DNA from: Oenanthe sinensis
Taxonomy: Eukaryota; Streptophyta; Magnoliopsida; Apiales; Apiaceae
Assembly (NCBI GenBank): GCA_028671895.1
Contig: CM053795.1
Span: forward strand, 16,017,501-16,081,500
Length of the DNA: 64,000 bases
Direction: 5' to 3'
A program made the position numbers and the translations under genes. The notes beneath the pieces were generated by a model, which saw only the letters and a list, made by a program, of their open reading frames with translations, searched no databases and had not been told where the DNA came from. Below, piece by piece: positions 8,541 to 18,177 of the stretch; the stretch's first letter is position 1, and each line of letters starts with the position of its first letter.

Positions 8541-11219
8541 TTAGCCATAGTTTAACATCCCTAATTCACTAACCAGCTTTGAGAAAGTGGATTCATCAAG
8601 TGGTTTTGTGAAGATGTCGGCTAACTGTTCTTCTGTGGGTACAAAATGTAGCACCACAGTTCCGTTCATGACATGCTCTCTGATAAAGTGATACCTTATG
8701 TCAATGTGCTTGGTTCGTGAATGTTGTACAGGATTGTTGGAAATAGCTATAGCACTTGTGTTGTCGCAGTAAATTGGAATTTTGTTCAACGCAAGTCCAT
8801 AGTCATTTAGCTGATTCCTAATCCACAAGATCTGTGCACAACAGCTACCTGCCGCAATGTATTCTGCTTCGGCTGTCGAGGTAGATACTGAATGTTGTTT
8901 CTTGCTGTACCAGGAGATCAACCGTCGTCCTAGAAACTGACAGCTTCCAGAGGTACTTTTCCTGTCCATCCTGCACCCTGCATAGTCTGAATCTGTATAG
9001 CCTATTAGGTCAAAACCTGTATCCTTAGGGTACCAAATTCCAAGATCTGGTGTACCCTTTAGATATCTAAAAATTCGTTTAACAGCTATTAGATGAGATT
9101 CTCTTGGGTCAGATTGAAACCTTGCACATAAGCAAGTTGCGAACATTATGTCGGGTCTACTTGCAGTTAGATATAATAATGAGCCTATCATACCTCTGTA
9201 GCTTGTGATGTCAACTTTCTTACCAGTTTCATCTTTGTCAAGCTTCGTGGCTGTTGGCATTGGGGTTTTTGCCGGTGAAGAATCTTCTAGATTGTATTTT
9301 CTGAGAAGATCTCTTACATACTTTGATTGGCAAATAAAAATCCCATCTTCCTTTTGCTTTACTTGCAATCCAAGGAAGAATGACAGCTCACCCATCATGC
9401 TCATCTCATATCTGCTCTGCATTAACTTAGCAAATCTCTTGCACAAGTTTTCGTTAGTAGAACCAAATATAATATCGTCAACATAAACTTGGACAAATAT
9501 CATATCTTTTCCATGCAATTTATAAAAGAGAGTTTTATCTATGACACCTCTAGTGAAACCATTTTCAAGTAAAAACTCAGAGAGAGTGTCATACCATGTC
9601 CTCGGTGCTTGCTTGAGTCCATAGAGAGCTTTGAAAAGAAAGTACACAAAATCAGCAAACTCTGGATTTTCAAAGCCAGGGGGCTGTTCCATATATACTT
9701 CCTCTTCTAGCCTTCCGTTCAGAAATGCACTCTTCACATCCATTTGGTAGACTTTAAAATTGGAATGTGCTGCGAATGCCAGAAATATCCTGATGGCTTC
9801 AAGTCTTGCAACTGGTGCGTAGGTTTCGTCATAATCAATTCCCTCTTCCTGGGAGTAACCTTTTGCAACCAGTCTGGCTTTGTTCCTTGTAACAATGCCA
9901 TCACCGTCTAATTTGTTCCTGTATACCCATTTTGTGCCAATAACAGATCTATCTTTAGGCCTGGGTACCAGTGTCCAGACTTCTTGTCTTTCGAACTGAT
10001 TGAGCTCTTCTTGCATGGCAAGAACCCAATCTGGGTCAATTAGTGCATCTTCAATCTTCTTTGGTTCTTCTTGAGATAGAAAAACTGAGAATAAACATTC
10101 ATTTGAAGTTGCACTTCTGGTTCTTACTCCAACATCTGGATCACCTATGATCAATTCAAAAGGATGATCTCTGCTCCATATCCTTTCCCTAGGTAGGTTT
10201 GATCTTGATGATTCGCCTCGAAATTCATTGTGATGTTGTGTTCTGCCAGTTGATCCTTCATCTCCCCCTGAGTTGCTGCCAGGATGACTTGTTGATCCAC
10301 CACTGGTATTAGTAGAATCCCCAGTGTTGCCATTGTTTCCACCATTAATACCTGGATCATTACCATCATTGATGTCATTATTTCCTGCTGCAACTTCAGG
10401 TTCTTCTTCATCATCAGTATGTGAGTCTGGATAATTGTCGAATTTTAATGACTCAGAAGAATCTTCAGTTTGGATACTTGGGAGTTTAGTGTCATCAAAA
10501 GTTACATTGACACTTTCCTTCACTTGATGCTGATCAATTATGTAAACCCTATATGCTCTTCTTGAATATCCGACAAAAATGGCTTCATGTGCCTTGGCCT
10601 CAAATTTGCCAATGCGTTCATCTCCATCTTTTAGCACAAAGCATTTGGCTCCAAATACATGAAAGTACTTGAGAGTTGGTTTCTTGCCAGCCATTAATTC
10701 ATAGGGAGTTTTCATATGATCTTTGTTGATCAGAGTTCGATTCTGAGTATAACAAGCTGTATTAACTACTTCAGCCCAGAAGTAGATAGGTAACCTTGAT
10801 TCACTTAGCATAGTCCTTGCAGCTTCAATCAGGGTTCGATTTTTCCTTTCTACAACTCCATTTTGTTGTGGAGTTCTTGGTGCTGAGTACTGCCTTGTTA
10901 TCCCCTTGTCTGAGCAGAAGTTATTCAGAACTTCATTTTTGAATTCTGTTCCATTATCTGATCTGATTGCTCGGACAGGTAACTTTGAATCTAACTCAAT
11001 CAGCTTTATATGATCAATCACCAAATGTGGAGTTTCATCTTTAGAATTCAAGAATAAAACCCATGTATACTTTGTGAAGTCATCCACAATCACTAAGGCG
11101 TATTTCTTCCTTGACATAGACAGAATATTTACTGGACCAAATAAATCCATGTGAAGGAGTTGAAGTGGTTCAGTGATGTTTGTAGTGTCTGTGCCTCTGT
11201 GAGTTGCTTTCTTTGACAT
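8541..11219 (-). CDS. Copia pol, 3' part: integrase core, reverse transcriptase, RNase H
   Basis: 892 codons from the first ATG after the frameshift; the true reading frame continues from the PR-INT segment upstream. In order: integrase catalytic residues (D in HMDLFGPV, D in IRSDNGTEF, E in NGVVERKNR) within residues 25-130; the Copia integrase C-terminal part to about 250; a Gly/Asn/Ser-rich linker at 270-340; reverse transcriptase with YVDDIIFGST near residue 580; and RNase H with YTDSDYAGC, EAEYIAAGS and DNTSAI, ending in HIDIRYHFIRE and FTKPL. It ends with TAA. These motifs are complete, so RT and RNase H look intact. Translation from the normal polyprotein start is blocked by the frameshift near 11213. 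Confidence 0.93.
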   Translation of the reverse strand: MSKKATHRGTDTTNITEPLQLLHMDLFGPVNILSMSRKKYALVIVDDFTKYTWVLFLNSKDETPHLVIDHIKLIELDSKLPVRAIRSDNGTEFKNEVLNNFCSDKGITRQYSAPRTPQQNGVVERKNRTLIEAARTMLSESRLPIYFWAEVVNTACYTQNRTLINKDHMKTPYELMAGKKPTLKYFHVFGAKCFVLKDGDERIGKFEAKAHEAIFVGYSRRAYRVYIIDQHQVKESVNVTFDDTKLPSIQTEDSSESLKFDNYPDSHTDDEEEPEVAAGNNDINDGNDPGINGGNNGNTGDSTNTSGGSTSHPGSNSGGDEGSTGRTQHHNEFRGESSRSNLPRERIWSRDHPFELIIGDPDVGVRTRSATSNECLFSVFLSQEEPKKIEDALIDPDWVLAMQEELNQFERQEVWTLVPRPKDRSVIGTKWVYRNKLDGDGIVTRNKARLVAKGYSQEEGIDYDETYAPVARLEAIRIFLAFAAHSNFKVYQMDVKSAFLNGRLEEEVYMEQPPGFENPEFADFVYFLFKALYGLKQAPRTWYDTLSEFLLENGFTRGVIDKTLFYKLHGKDMIFVQVYVDDIIFGSTNENLCKRFAKLMQSRYEMSMMGELSFFLGLQVKQKEDGIFICQSKYVRDLLRKYNLEDSSPAKTPMPTATKLDKDETGKKVDITSYRGMIGSLLYLTASRPDIMFATCLCARFQSDPRESHLIAVKRIFRYLKGTPDLGIWYPKDTGFDLIGYTDSDYAGCRMDRKSTSGSCQFLGRRLISWYSKKQHSVSTSTAEAEYIAAGSCCAQILWIRNQLNDYGLALNKIPIYCDNTSAIAISNNPVQHSRTKHIDIRYHFIREHVMNGTVVLHFVPTEEQLADIFTKPLDESTFSKLVSELGMLNYG

Positions 11220-11761
11220 GCCTCACACAATCCTTCTTGTGTAAATTCCATCGGAGGCAGTCCTCTCACCAAATCCCTCTTGACTAGAGAGTTCATTGTT
11301 TTGAAATTCAGGTGTGAGAGCTTCTTGTGCCATAGCCAACTTTCCTCTGTTGAAGCTTTTGAATAGAAACAGTTTGCTTCAGCTTCAGTTCCCGAGTTGA
11401 AATCAGCTACGTACAAGTTTCCTTTCCTTACTCCACGCAAGGCTAGTCTGTCTTCTTTAGAATGAGCTATTAAGCACTTCTCCTTGATAAAGTTTACTTT
11501 GTAACCTCTATCACAAAATTGACTGACGCTGAGTAGATTGTGCTTAAGTCCTTCCACCAAAGAGACATTTTCAATGATAACATTTCCTGTATTTAACTTG
11601 CCATATCCCATAGTCATTCCTTTGCTGTTATCTCCAAAGGTGACGATTGGGCCAGCTCTCTCAACCACGTCTGATAGCAGGGCTCTATCTCCGGTCATAT
11701 GCCTTGACGATCCGCTGTCCAGGATCCATATAACTCGGTTTGCCTGTTTAACTCCCTGCAA
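11129..11761 (-). CDS. Copia pol, 5' part: protease and integrase zinc finger (ends in a frameshift)
   Basis: Same frame as gag but separated from it by three stops (TAA, TGA, TAA at 11776-11762). The listed start is a TTG and no ATG is available, so it probably relied on splicing or readthrough. Residues 10-25 hold the aspartic protease core WILDSGSSRHMTG. An integrase HHCC finger follows (HKKLSHLNF... to CEACQR near residue 180). After CEACQR the reading frame shifts and the last 25 or so residues are out of frame. The correct frame resumes in the overlapping segment starting at 11219. Confidence 0.88.
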   Translation of the reverse strand: MQGVKQANRVIWILDSGSSRHMTGDRALLSDVVERAGPIVTFGDNSKGMTMGYGKLNTGNVIIENVSLVEGLKHNLLSVSQFCDRGYKVNFIKEKCLIAHSKEDRLALRGVRKGNLYVADFNSGTEAEANCFYSKASTEESWLWHKKLSHLNFKTMNSLVKRDLVRGLPPMEFTQEGLCEACQRKQLTEAQTLQTSLNHFNSFTWIYLVQ

Positions 11762-11773
11762 TTATCAAACGGA

Positions 11774-14212
11774 TTAATTCGTCTTCGGAGCCCAAAATTG
11801 ATTGGGCCCGGCATACTTAAAGAATTGACCTTTGTCTGCTTTGACAACAGATCCTTTTCGAACAACATCATTTTCTTCCTTGACTGTTCCTACCTTCCTA
11901 TAAACAGTCTTAACAACTTTCTGTTTAGACTTAGGAATATATGATTCCTTCTTCTCAGGTGAAGGAGTCGCAGTCTTGGATTTAGCAAATTTACTATTGA
12001 TGTGCTGTCTAGGTGTCATGTTATCTTTCTTAGCTATCATGCGTTTGAAGTAAGCAGTCATAGCATTAAAAGCACATAACATGCAATTCATTATACCACA
12101 TGGTTTATGGAACGCATCAATAGTAGGCATGTTATTCAATACAGTAGGGGGTTTAACAGATTCTACTTCAATTTTATCAGCATATTTGAAGTTTTCAGTA
12201 GAATGAAATTTATTGTTACTGTTCCTACTGTTCACAAACGTGTTGGGTCTGTTCATTTTATTCTTTAAGTCTTTTGCACCTACACCAGGTCTGGAGGAAT
12301 CAGAAGTTCCCACATCTTTCACTGGTGTCTCTAGTGCACATTTTTCTTTCTGGACATTAACTCCTTTTATGTCCTTAACCTGTTCTCCTCTCTTCTTCTC
12401 TTCCTCAAGATCTTCCAACTGCATTTCATATGCAATTAGAACAGAGCTCTCAAGGATGGGTTCAGCTATCGGTGTTATGAAGAGAGGTTTCGGTGTGTCT
12501 TTAACAACATGTGGGATACCCCTTTCTACAGCACTTTTTCTAAAGGGGGTTATGTTGCTTGGCTTTCCTACAGATTTGTTATACTCGAAACCTATTCCAA
12601 CTTTACGACTTATTTCTTGTTGGTCAACTAGGTTCTTAACAATATATGAGGAATTCTTATAAGCAAGACACTTCTTCTTTTCTTCTTCTATCTGGTTTCT
12701 GAGATTAGTTTCTACTACAACATGACAACTGACTTTGCTGACTTGAACAGCTAAGTCTTCAGTCAACTTAATAGTCAACTTGTCATGATTTCTTTTTAAC
12801 TGTTTAAAAACTTCAGTCTCATCAATTAACTCTTTGACTTTGAGTCTGAGTTTCTTAACTTTATCTCTTTCACCATCTAGTTCTTTACCTAGCAAAGCAA
12901 ACATCTTAGGACACGAAGGATTTACCTCTATTCCTCTGTCACTGGTGGGAGACAGTGATCCCTCTGATGAAGCCATAAGAGCAAGATTTCCCAGCTCTTC
13001 CTCATCATCGTTATCTGAGTCATCCCAGCTTTTGCCTGCTGCTAGATAGGACTTTCCTTGATGCTTTTTCACTAGCGCATCATACTTCTCCTTGAGCTCT
13101 TCATAAGACTCTCTCTTTTTCCCTTGCTTAGGCTTCTTGCACTCAGTTGCAAAGTGGCCTAGCTCATTACAGTTGAAGCAACGAAACTTGCTTCTATCAA
13201 CTAAGCCGGTCTTGTAGCCGCTTTTTGATACTGCTGTCGAAGAACCTCCTCTTTGGAATCTTCCAAAATTAGGCTTACTTCTGAATGAGGAGTTTCTTCG
13301 GAATCTCATGTTGCCAAACTTCCTGGCAACCATAGCTAGAGATTCATCTTCTAGCTGATCTAGTTCTTCCAGTGAGTAGAAATCACCATCTTCCTGTTTG
13401 TCAGCAGTATGTCCAAGTTCTGGAACCACATACTCTGTTGAACTGTTAGAAGGTGCAACAGCCTTCACTTCTTCTTTCTCTGGTGCTTCTACCATTAATG
13501 CCTTGGAGGAACTCAGTACCTTACCTCTTCCATACATTTCTCTGGTTTGGATCTGTTCCAGCTCATAAGTTTTTAAAACTCCGTAGAGTCTTTCTAGGGT
13601 TACTTCTTTCATGTCCCTAGATTCCCGGATGGCTGCAATCCTGTGCTCCAGATGCTCTGGTAAGGTCAACAAAAACTTCCTGTTCACCTCTTGGTTCTGA
13701 TAAGACTTTCCATTCATGTTTAGCTCGTTTATCAATTTGTTTAGTCTCTGAAACACCTCAGAGATACCCTCACCAGGGTTGGATCTAAACTGTTCATATT
13801 GGGTGGTCAGGATCTCCAGTCTATTCTCCTTAACTTCTTCAGTTCCCTCATTGATAATTTCAATTGTTTCCCAGATTTGTTTTGCATTCTTGCAATTGAC
13901 TACTTGGTTGTACATGATGTAGTCTAGGGATTCAATTAATATGAGCTTCAGATTATTATCAAGGGACACAGCTTCTGTTTCCTCATCTGTATAGTCTGCC
14001 GGACTTTTTGGAAACTGTCTGTGGGGAATTACGACCCCATCTACTGTATGTTCGAGAACAACTGATATAGGGAGCTCAACACCTTTAGCCATAATCAATG
14101 CATACTTAGGATTTGCAATCCCGATAAACAGTAGCATTTTTTGTTTCCACAAGTTGTAGTGTTCTCTGTCGAACTGTGGAATCTTGATGCTTGTAACTTT
14201 CTGGGTACTCAT
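11774..14212 (-). CDS. Copia gag polyprotein, large SIRE-type
   Basis: 812 codons, intact, starting 190 bp after the PBS. Residues 1 to about 240 form the UBN2-type gag domain (EHYNLWKQKM near the start; KQIWETIEI near 115). A CCHC zinc knuckle, CFNCNELGHFATEC, sits near residues 343-356 and would bind RNA. Residues 440-560 are charged with coiled-coil character. Near residue 700 is a second Cys-rich patch (CGIMNCMLCAFN), shared with the old element (CGNIDCMPCKLN). The protein ends GPNQFWAPKTN then stop. It forms the virus-like particle in the cytoplasm by family knowledge. It is far longer than ordinary Copia gag, as in SIRE elements. Confidence 0.93.
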   Translation of the reverse strand: MSTQKVTSIKIPQFDREHYNLWKQKMLLFIGIANPKYALIMAKGVELPISVVLEHTVDGVVIPHRQFPKSPADYTDEETEAVSLDNNLKLILIESLDYIMYNQVVNCKNAKQIWETIEIINEGTEEVKENRLEILTTQYEQFRSNPGEGISEVFQRLNKLINELNMNGKSYQNQEVNRKFLLTLPEHLEHRIAAIRESRDMKEVTLERLYGVLKTYELEQIQTREMYGRGKVLSSSKALMVEAPEKEEVKAVAPSNSSTEYVVPELGHTADKQEDGDFYSLEELDQLEDESLAMVARKFGNMRFRRNSSFRSKPNFGRFQRGGSSTAVSKSGYKTGLVDRSKFRCFNCNELGHFATECKKPKQGKKRESYEELKEKYDALVKKHQGKSYLAAGKSWDDSDNDDEEELGNLALMASSEGSLSPTSDRGIEVNPSCPKMFALLGKELDGERDKVKKLRLKVKELIDETEVFKQLKRNHDKLTIKLTEDLAVQVSKVSCHVVVETNLRNQIEEEKKKCLAYKNSSYIVKNLVDQQEISRKVGIGFEYNKSVGKPSNITPFRKSAVERGIPHVVKDTPKPLFITPIAEPILESSVLIAYEMQLEDLEEEKKRGEQVKDIKGVNVQKEKCALETPVKDVGTSDSSRPGVGAKDLKNKMNRPNTFVNSRNSNNKFHSTENFKYADKIEVESVKPPTVLNNMPTIDAFHKPCGIMNCMLCAFNAMTAYFKRMIAKKDNMTPRQHINSKFAKSKTATPSPEKKESYIPKSKQKVVKTVYRKVGTVKEENDVVRKGSVVKADKGQFFKYAGPNQFWAPKTN

Positions 14213-14401
14213 CTTTAATAAGATTAAAAATTAAGTGTTTAAAAAAAATATTTTAATTTTTGACTGAAAACAATTTTTGATCAGAAATAATTTCTAGTGA
14301 AAAATTATTTCGAATAAAAAATTATTTTGAATTAAAAATAATTTTTGAGATCTGTATGAGTTGCGGAATTTTTGGTTTGGATCTGATATTTTCTATATCA
14401 A
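14213..14401 (-). other. Leader between primer binding site and gag
   Basis: An untranslated leader of about 190 bp, strongly A/T-rich, with repeated AAAATTATTT-like runs. No ORF. Confidence 0.6.
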
Positions 14402-14416
14402 CCCGCTCTGATACCA
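14402..14416 (-). other. Primer binding site of the young Copia element
   Basis: TGGTATCAGAGCGGG on the minus strand, 2 nt after the 5' LTR CA end, complementary to the initiator methionine tRNA 3' end. Confidence 0.9.
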
Positions 14417-14778
14417 ATTGTTGGTCCCTGATATTGTAGAAGGGGGGTTGAATACAATATCTGAAAATTAACCGCGGAATAATTAGGATTAAAAATATTA
14501 TTTTAATTACTCGCGAAATATTAATTATAATGAAATACTGTTCAAGTGAAAGATATAATTTTAACTTGATTAGTATTACACAATTAATATGAAGATTAGA
14601 TTCTATAACTGATATAAAAATCTAGAACGAATTCGACATGAAGTGTTCGAGTTTAATCAATTATATTCAAACTTGCACAGAAATCTGTGAATATTACAAT
14701 GCAGACAAATTTCTGAATTTGAACTGATTTTCTTAACTCTTAACAAGTTGAACACTAACAAATGAAGCAAGCACCTCA

Positions 14779-14786
14779 TATTTATA
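14779..14786 (-). promoter_or_regulatory. TATA box of the active Copia LTR promoter
   Basis: TATAAATA on the minus strand, directly downstream of the U3 motif array. It would start transcription near 14750, giving an R-U5 of about 330 bp. Confidence 0.7.
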
Positions 14787-14803
14787 GAGGTTGGAAAAAG
14801 GCT

Positions 14804-15207
14804 GGTATGACCTTTTTCCATATGACTTAATTTCAAGAAAATAAGTCTGTATGACTTATTTTAACACTTGTATGACTTACAAAAGACTGGGCATGACTTA
14901 TTTTGGTCGGTATGACTTATTTTTCTAATTAAAAAATCGGTATGACTTTTTAATTAAATAAAAAATCAATCCAGTATGACCTTTTGAGCATTGAAATCTC
15001 GGTATGACTTATTATATATATATATATATATAGTTCGGTATGACTTATTAACAAGTCCTTCGGTATGACTTATTAATAAGTCATACTAACTGATTATATA
15101 TATATATATATACACAATTCGGTATGACTTATGCTCACATGCTCGGTATGACTTATATATATATATATATATAAAGAATTTCGGTATGACTTATTGATAA
15201 GTCATAC
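14804..15207 (-). repeat. U3 array of AAGTCATACCGA-type motifs (5' LTR)
   Basis: Same array as at 2833-3236, differing only in TA-run lengths. It sits immediately upstream of the TATA box, as enhancer repeats would. Confidence 0.9.
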
Positions 15208-15537
15208 TAGCAGTTTATATATATCTATATAAGTCATTTTAAAGCATTTCTTTTTCTGGAATCTGCTTGTAGTAACCACTTGAAATCTTCTATATCTTCT
15301 GTCTTCAATAGAAGTACTACTACATTATTAATTTCACTGACGCTTGAACAAATAATTGAACTTCTTCCAGTGTTGAGTAGCAATCCTACAAAATACCTCT
15401 GATACTTAGATCCTTTGTGATTAGTTGACTGTCTTCGTCTTGATTCCTGTTTAGTGTTTAGTATTTACCTCTCTTTATTAGTTTAGAGTTGAGTTGCCAT
15501 CTAATTATTACAAATAGGCCTAGTCATATGCCTTTCA

Positions 15538-15542
15538 AAAAG
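15538..15542. repeat. Target site duplication, right copy (AAAAG)
   Basis: Matches 2443-2447; see the left copy. Confidence 0.9.
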
Positions 15543-16359
15543 GTTGAGTTTTAATTTGATGAGAAATATCTAATTCTTAAACAAGAACTAGATGATGAGG
15601 ACTATGATATTGTTACTAAAACCATTAGGTCAAAAGATACTGTCAAAATCCCCAAGACAGTTAGTTTTGCCCTTGACAGTACTCAGGATCTAGAAAATGC
15701 TGTCAATACTAGTAAGACGGTAAGTTCAGAAGTTGCTATCAAGATAGTAAGATCAAATCATATTGTCAAGACAGTTTTATCTCAACTTACTGTCAAAACT
15801 AGTAAAACAACAACTTCTAAATTTGTTGTCATTAAGAGCAAGAAGAACAGAAATGGTAAGTTAGGAATAGACAAAAATAATAATTATGGTTACATTCCTA
15901 ATGCTTCTAGAAAATTATGTAACAACTGTGGGTCTTCTAGTCATTTAACTCATGCATGTACCAATAGTAAGTCTGAAGTGAAACATGCTACATCTGTTAA
16001 TGGAAACTTGCATAGTACTCCCTTGAAAGACAGATAGGTATCTCATTGTGGAAATATTGATTGCATGCCATGTAAATTGAACATGATAAGTATCTATTTT
16101 AACATGCCTATTTCTTCCAACCATGTATGCATGCATAAATCTGTCAAAACTGATAAGGAAAAGACTTCAAGCCCTCCTAAAGTTAGGATGGGCAAGCCAC
16201 CCAGGAACAAGAATCCAAAATCAATTATCAAATCTAAATGGGTGGCCATAGGAGTCATGCTCAAAGCTAAAAAAAAATAAACCAATTGATCTTATCTTAA
16301 ACTGTGATACAACTAAGCTAGATGGACCTAACGAAAATTGGGTACCAAAAGTAACTTGA
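15538..16359 (+). pseudogene. Gag of the old Copia element, 3' part, decayed
   Basis: Begins with the right copy of the duplication AAAAG (15538-15542) and continues the gag frame broken at 2447. It encodes a Lys/Thr/Val-rich stretch with repeated TVK/KTV units (about 15630-15810), a CCHC-like knuckle LCNNCGSSSHLTHAC (about 15914-15960) and the Cys patch CGNIDCMPC (about 16048-16075). Several stops and a frameshift interrupt it. It ends with a GPN.NWVPK-type gag terminus and TGA at 16357. Confidence 0.75.
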
Positions 16360-16375
16360 AAACTTTGTTTTGCAG

Positions 16376-18177
16376 GGCAACATGAACAATAAAAGAATCA
16401 TGTGGATTATTGAAAGTGAATGCTCATGACACATGACAGGTGATAAAACCCTGCTATCACAGTTCAAGGAAATGGCTGACCCTTATATAACCTTTGATGA
16501 CAACAACATTAGTTTTATAATGGGATATGACATTCTGGAAGTTGGAAATTTAAAGATTGAGAAAATTGCTCTAGTAAATGGCTTGAAGCACAATTTATTG
16601 AGTGTTACTTAATTTTATGAAAGAGGATTTAAAGTGGGATTTGATCAAGACAGATGCTCAATTGTCAATAAAAAGACATGAGAAGAAGCTCTTCAAAGAG
16701 TAAGGAAATGAAGCCTATTCATTGCTAGCCTTGATTCAGTTAGAAAAGAAAAAATATACTGTTTATACAGAAAAGATTCATCTTCTGAAAGTTAGTTGTG
16801 GCACAAGAAGCTCTCTCACTTAAATTTCAAAGCTATGAATTATTTGATGAAGAGAGAATTGGTGAAAGGCCTTCCTCAACTTGAATTCTGTCAAAAAGAG
16901 AAACTAAAGAGAGCTACTCACAAAAGCACTCCTAGCGGTTCAATAAATGAAGATTTTCAACTTATTCATTTGGACTTATTTGGTCTAGTGAATGTGCAGT
17001 CACTGATAAAGAAAATATATGTCCTTGTGATGGTTGATGATTTTTCAAGATACACTTGGGTGAGGTTCCTGGCAACCAAGGATGATGATGCACAAGAAAT
17101 TATTGATCTTGTAAGAGTCCTTGACAAGAATCCTAAGTTCAAAGTTCAAACCTTAAGGAGTGACAATGGTACTGAATTCAAAAACAATATCATGAATGAT
17201 TTCTGTAAAGATAATGACATTACTCAACAATTCTCTACATCAAGGACACCTCAACAAAATGGTGTTGTGGAAAGAAAAAATAAAACTCTCATTGAGGCTA
17301 TAAGAACCATGTTGAGTGAAGCAAAACTTCTTACTTATTTCTGGGATGAAGCTATTAATACAACTTGTTATACTCAAAACAAGACTGTGGTCAACAAGGC
17401 TTTTGAAAAACACCCTATGAGTTGCTAACAGGAATGAAACCTATTATCAAGTACTTTCATGTGTTTAGAAGCAAATGTTATATCATGAAAGACTCAACAT
17501 AGGTCAAAGAGAAGTTTGATACTAAAGCATATGAAGGAATATTCATGGACTATAGAATTGAAAGAATAACATATAGAGTCTATATCATTGATCACAAGAT
17601 TGTGGATGAAAGTGTAAATGTCAATTTTGATGAAACCAAGTTTCCTGGTGTTGAAGGAAGTCAAGAATCAGAGTCCTTAGTTTTTGAGAATCAAGGCTAT
17701 CTGAAAGAGATTGATGAAGAACCGATAAGAGTTGAACACACAATTTCTGGTCTAATTATGGTTCTTAATCAATCTGTAGAGAATGAAGGAACTGCTCAAA
17801 CAACAGATTTCTCTGGGAATGTTCTCATGAATAGTGAATTTGAAGAAATTGACGTTATCAATAGTACAAGAGCAAAAGATGCTGTTAACCAACAAAGTGC
17901 AGAAGACTCGGGTGATTCACTTAGAGAAACAAAGTGGAACATGGATCACACAAATGATTTAATAATTGGTGATCCAGGAATATGAGTCAAGACTAGAAGA
18001 AATATTATAAATGAATACATGTACTCCTGCTTCCTATCTCAAGTTGAGCCGAAAACTCTGGATGAAGCACTACTTGATCCAGATTGGATAAATGCTATGC
18101 AAGAAGAACTCAACCAGTTTGAGAGAAGCTGTATATGGGAATTGGTACCTAGACCAAATAACAAGTCTGTGATTATA
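16376..18177 (+). pseudogene. Pol of the old Copia element: protease, integrase, start of RT, decayed
   Basis: After a TTTTGCAG|GG junction the protease core reads WIIESECS then a stop before HMTG, so the active Asp and an Arg codon are mutated. Integrase follows: HKKLSHLNF at 16799, D in HLDLFGLV (about 16970), D in LRSDNGTEF (about 17157), E in NGVVERKNK (about 17260). A frameshift near 17412 breaks the frame, which resumes at 17430-17985. RT begins at 18019 (FLSQVEPKTLDEALLDPDW) and is cut off at about 18177 after VPRPNNKS. Several stops look like C-to-T changes. Confidence 0.85.

Larger units (their letters stand above)
2448..15537 (-). mobile_element. Young complete SIRE-type Copia retrotransposon with two accessory ORFs
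   Basis: A 13,090-bp minus-strand element bounded by LTRs of identical length (1119 bp) and the 5-bp duplication AAAAG. In its own direction: 5' LTR (15537-14419), PBS, gag (14212-11774), PR-INT-RT-RNase H (11761-8541, frameshifted near 11213), a 1.17-kb non-coding spacer with a motif array, accessory ORF A (7368-5533), accessory ORF B (5445-3796), PPT and 3' LTR (3566-2448). The LTRs differ by one substitution that I found (near 3497/15467) plus TA-repeat lengths, so insertion was recent. The large gag and the extra ORFs downstream of pol are typical of the SIRE (Sirevirus) lineage. Coding damage means it is probably not autonomous. Confidence 0.95.
14419..15537 (-). repeat. 5' LTR of the young Copia element
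   Basis: 1119 bp, nearly identical to 2448-3566. In element orientation: U3 with motif array (15207-14804), TATA box (14786-14779), then R and U5 to the CA end at 14419. Confidence 0.95.
1..18177 (+). mobile_element. Old, truncated Copia (SIRE-like) retrotransposon, host of a nested insertion
   Basis: Pieces of one plus-strand element in order: partial 5' LTR (1-611), primer binding site (614-627), gag (662-2447 and 15538-16359), protease and integrase (about 16376-17985) and the start of reverse transcriptase (to about 18177). The minus-strand element at 2448-15537 splits its gag. The rest of RT, RNase H and the 3' LTR are absent, so the right end is truncated. All coding parts carry stops and frameshifts. 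The domain order PR-INT-RT marks it as Copia. Gag similarity to the nested element (same N-terminal UBN2-type domain and the same GPN..W.PK gag end) places both in related families. Confidence 0.88.
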
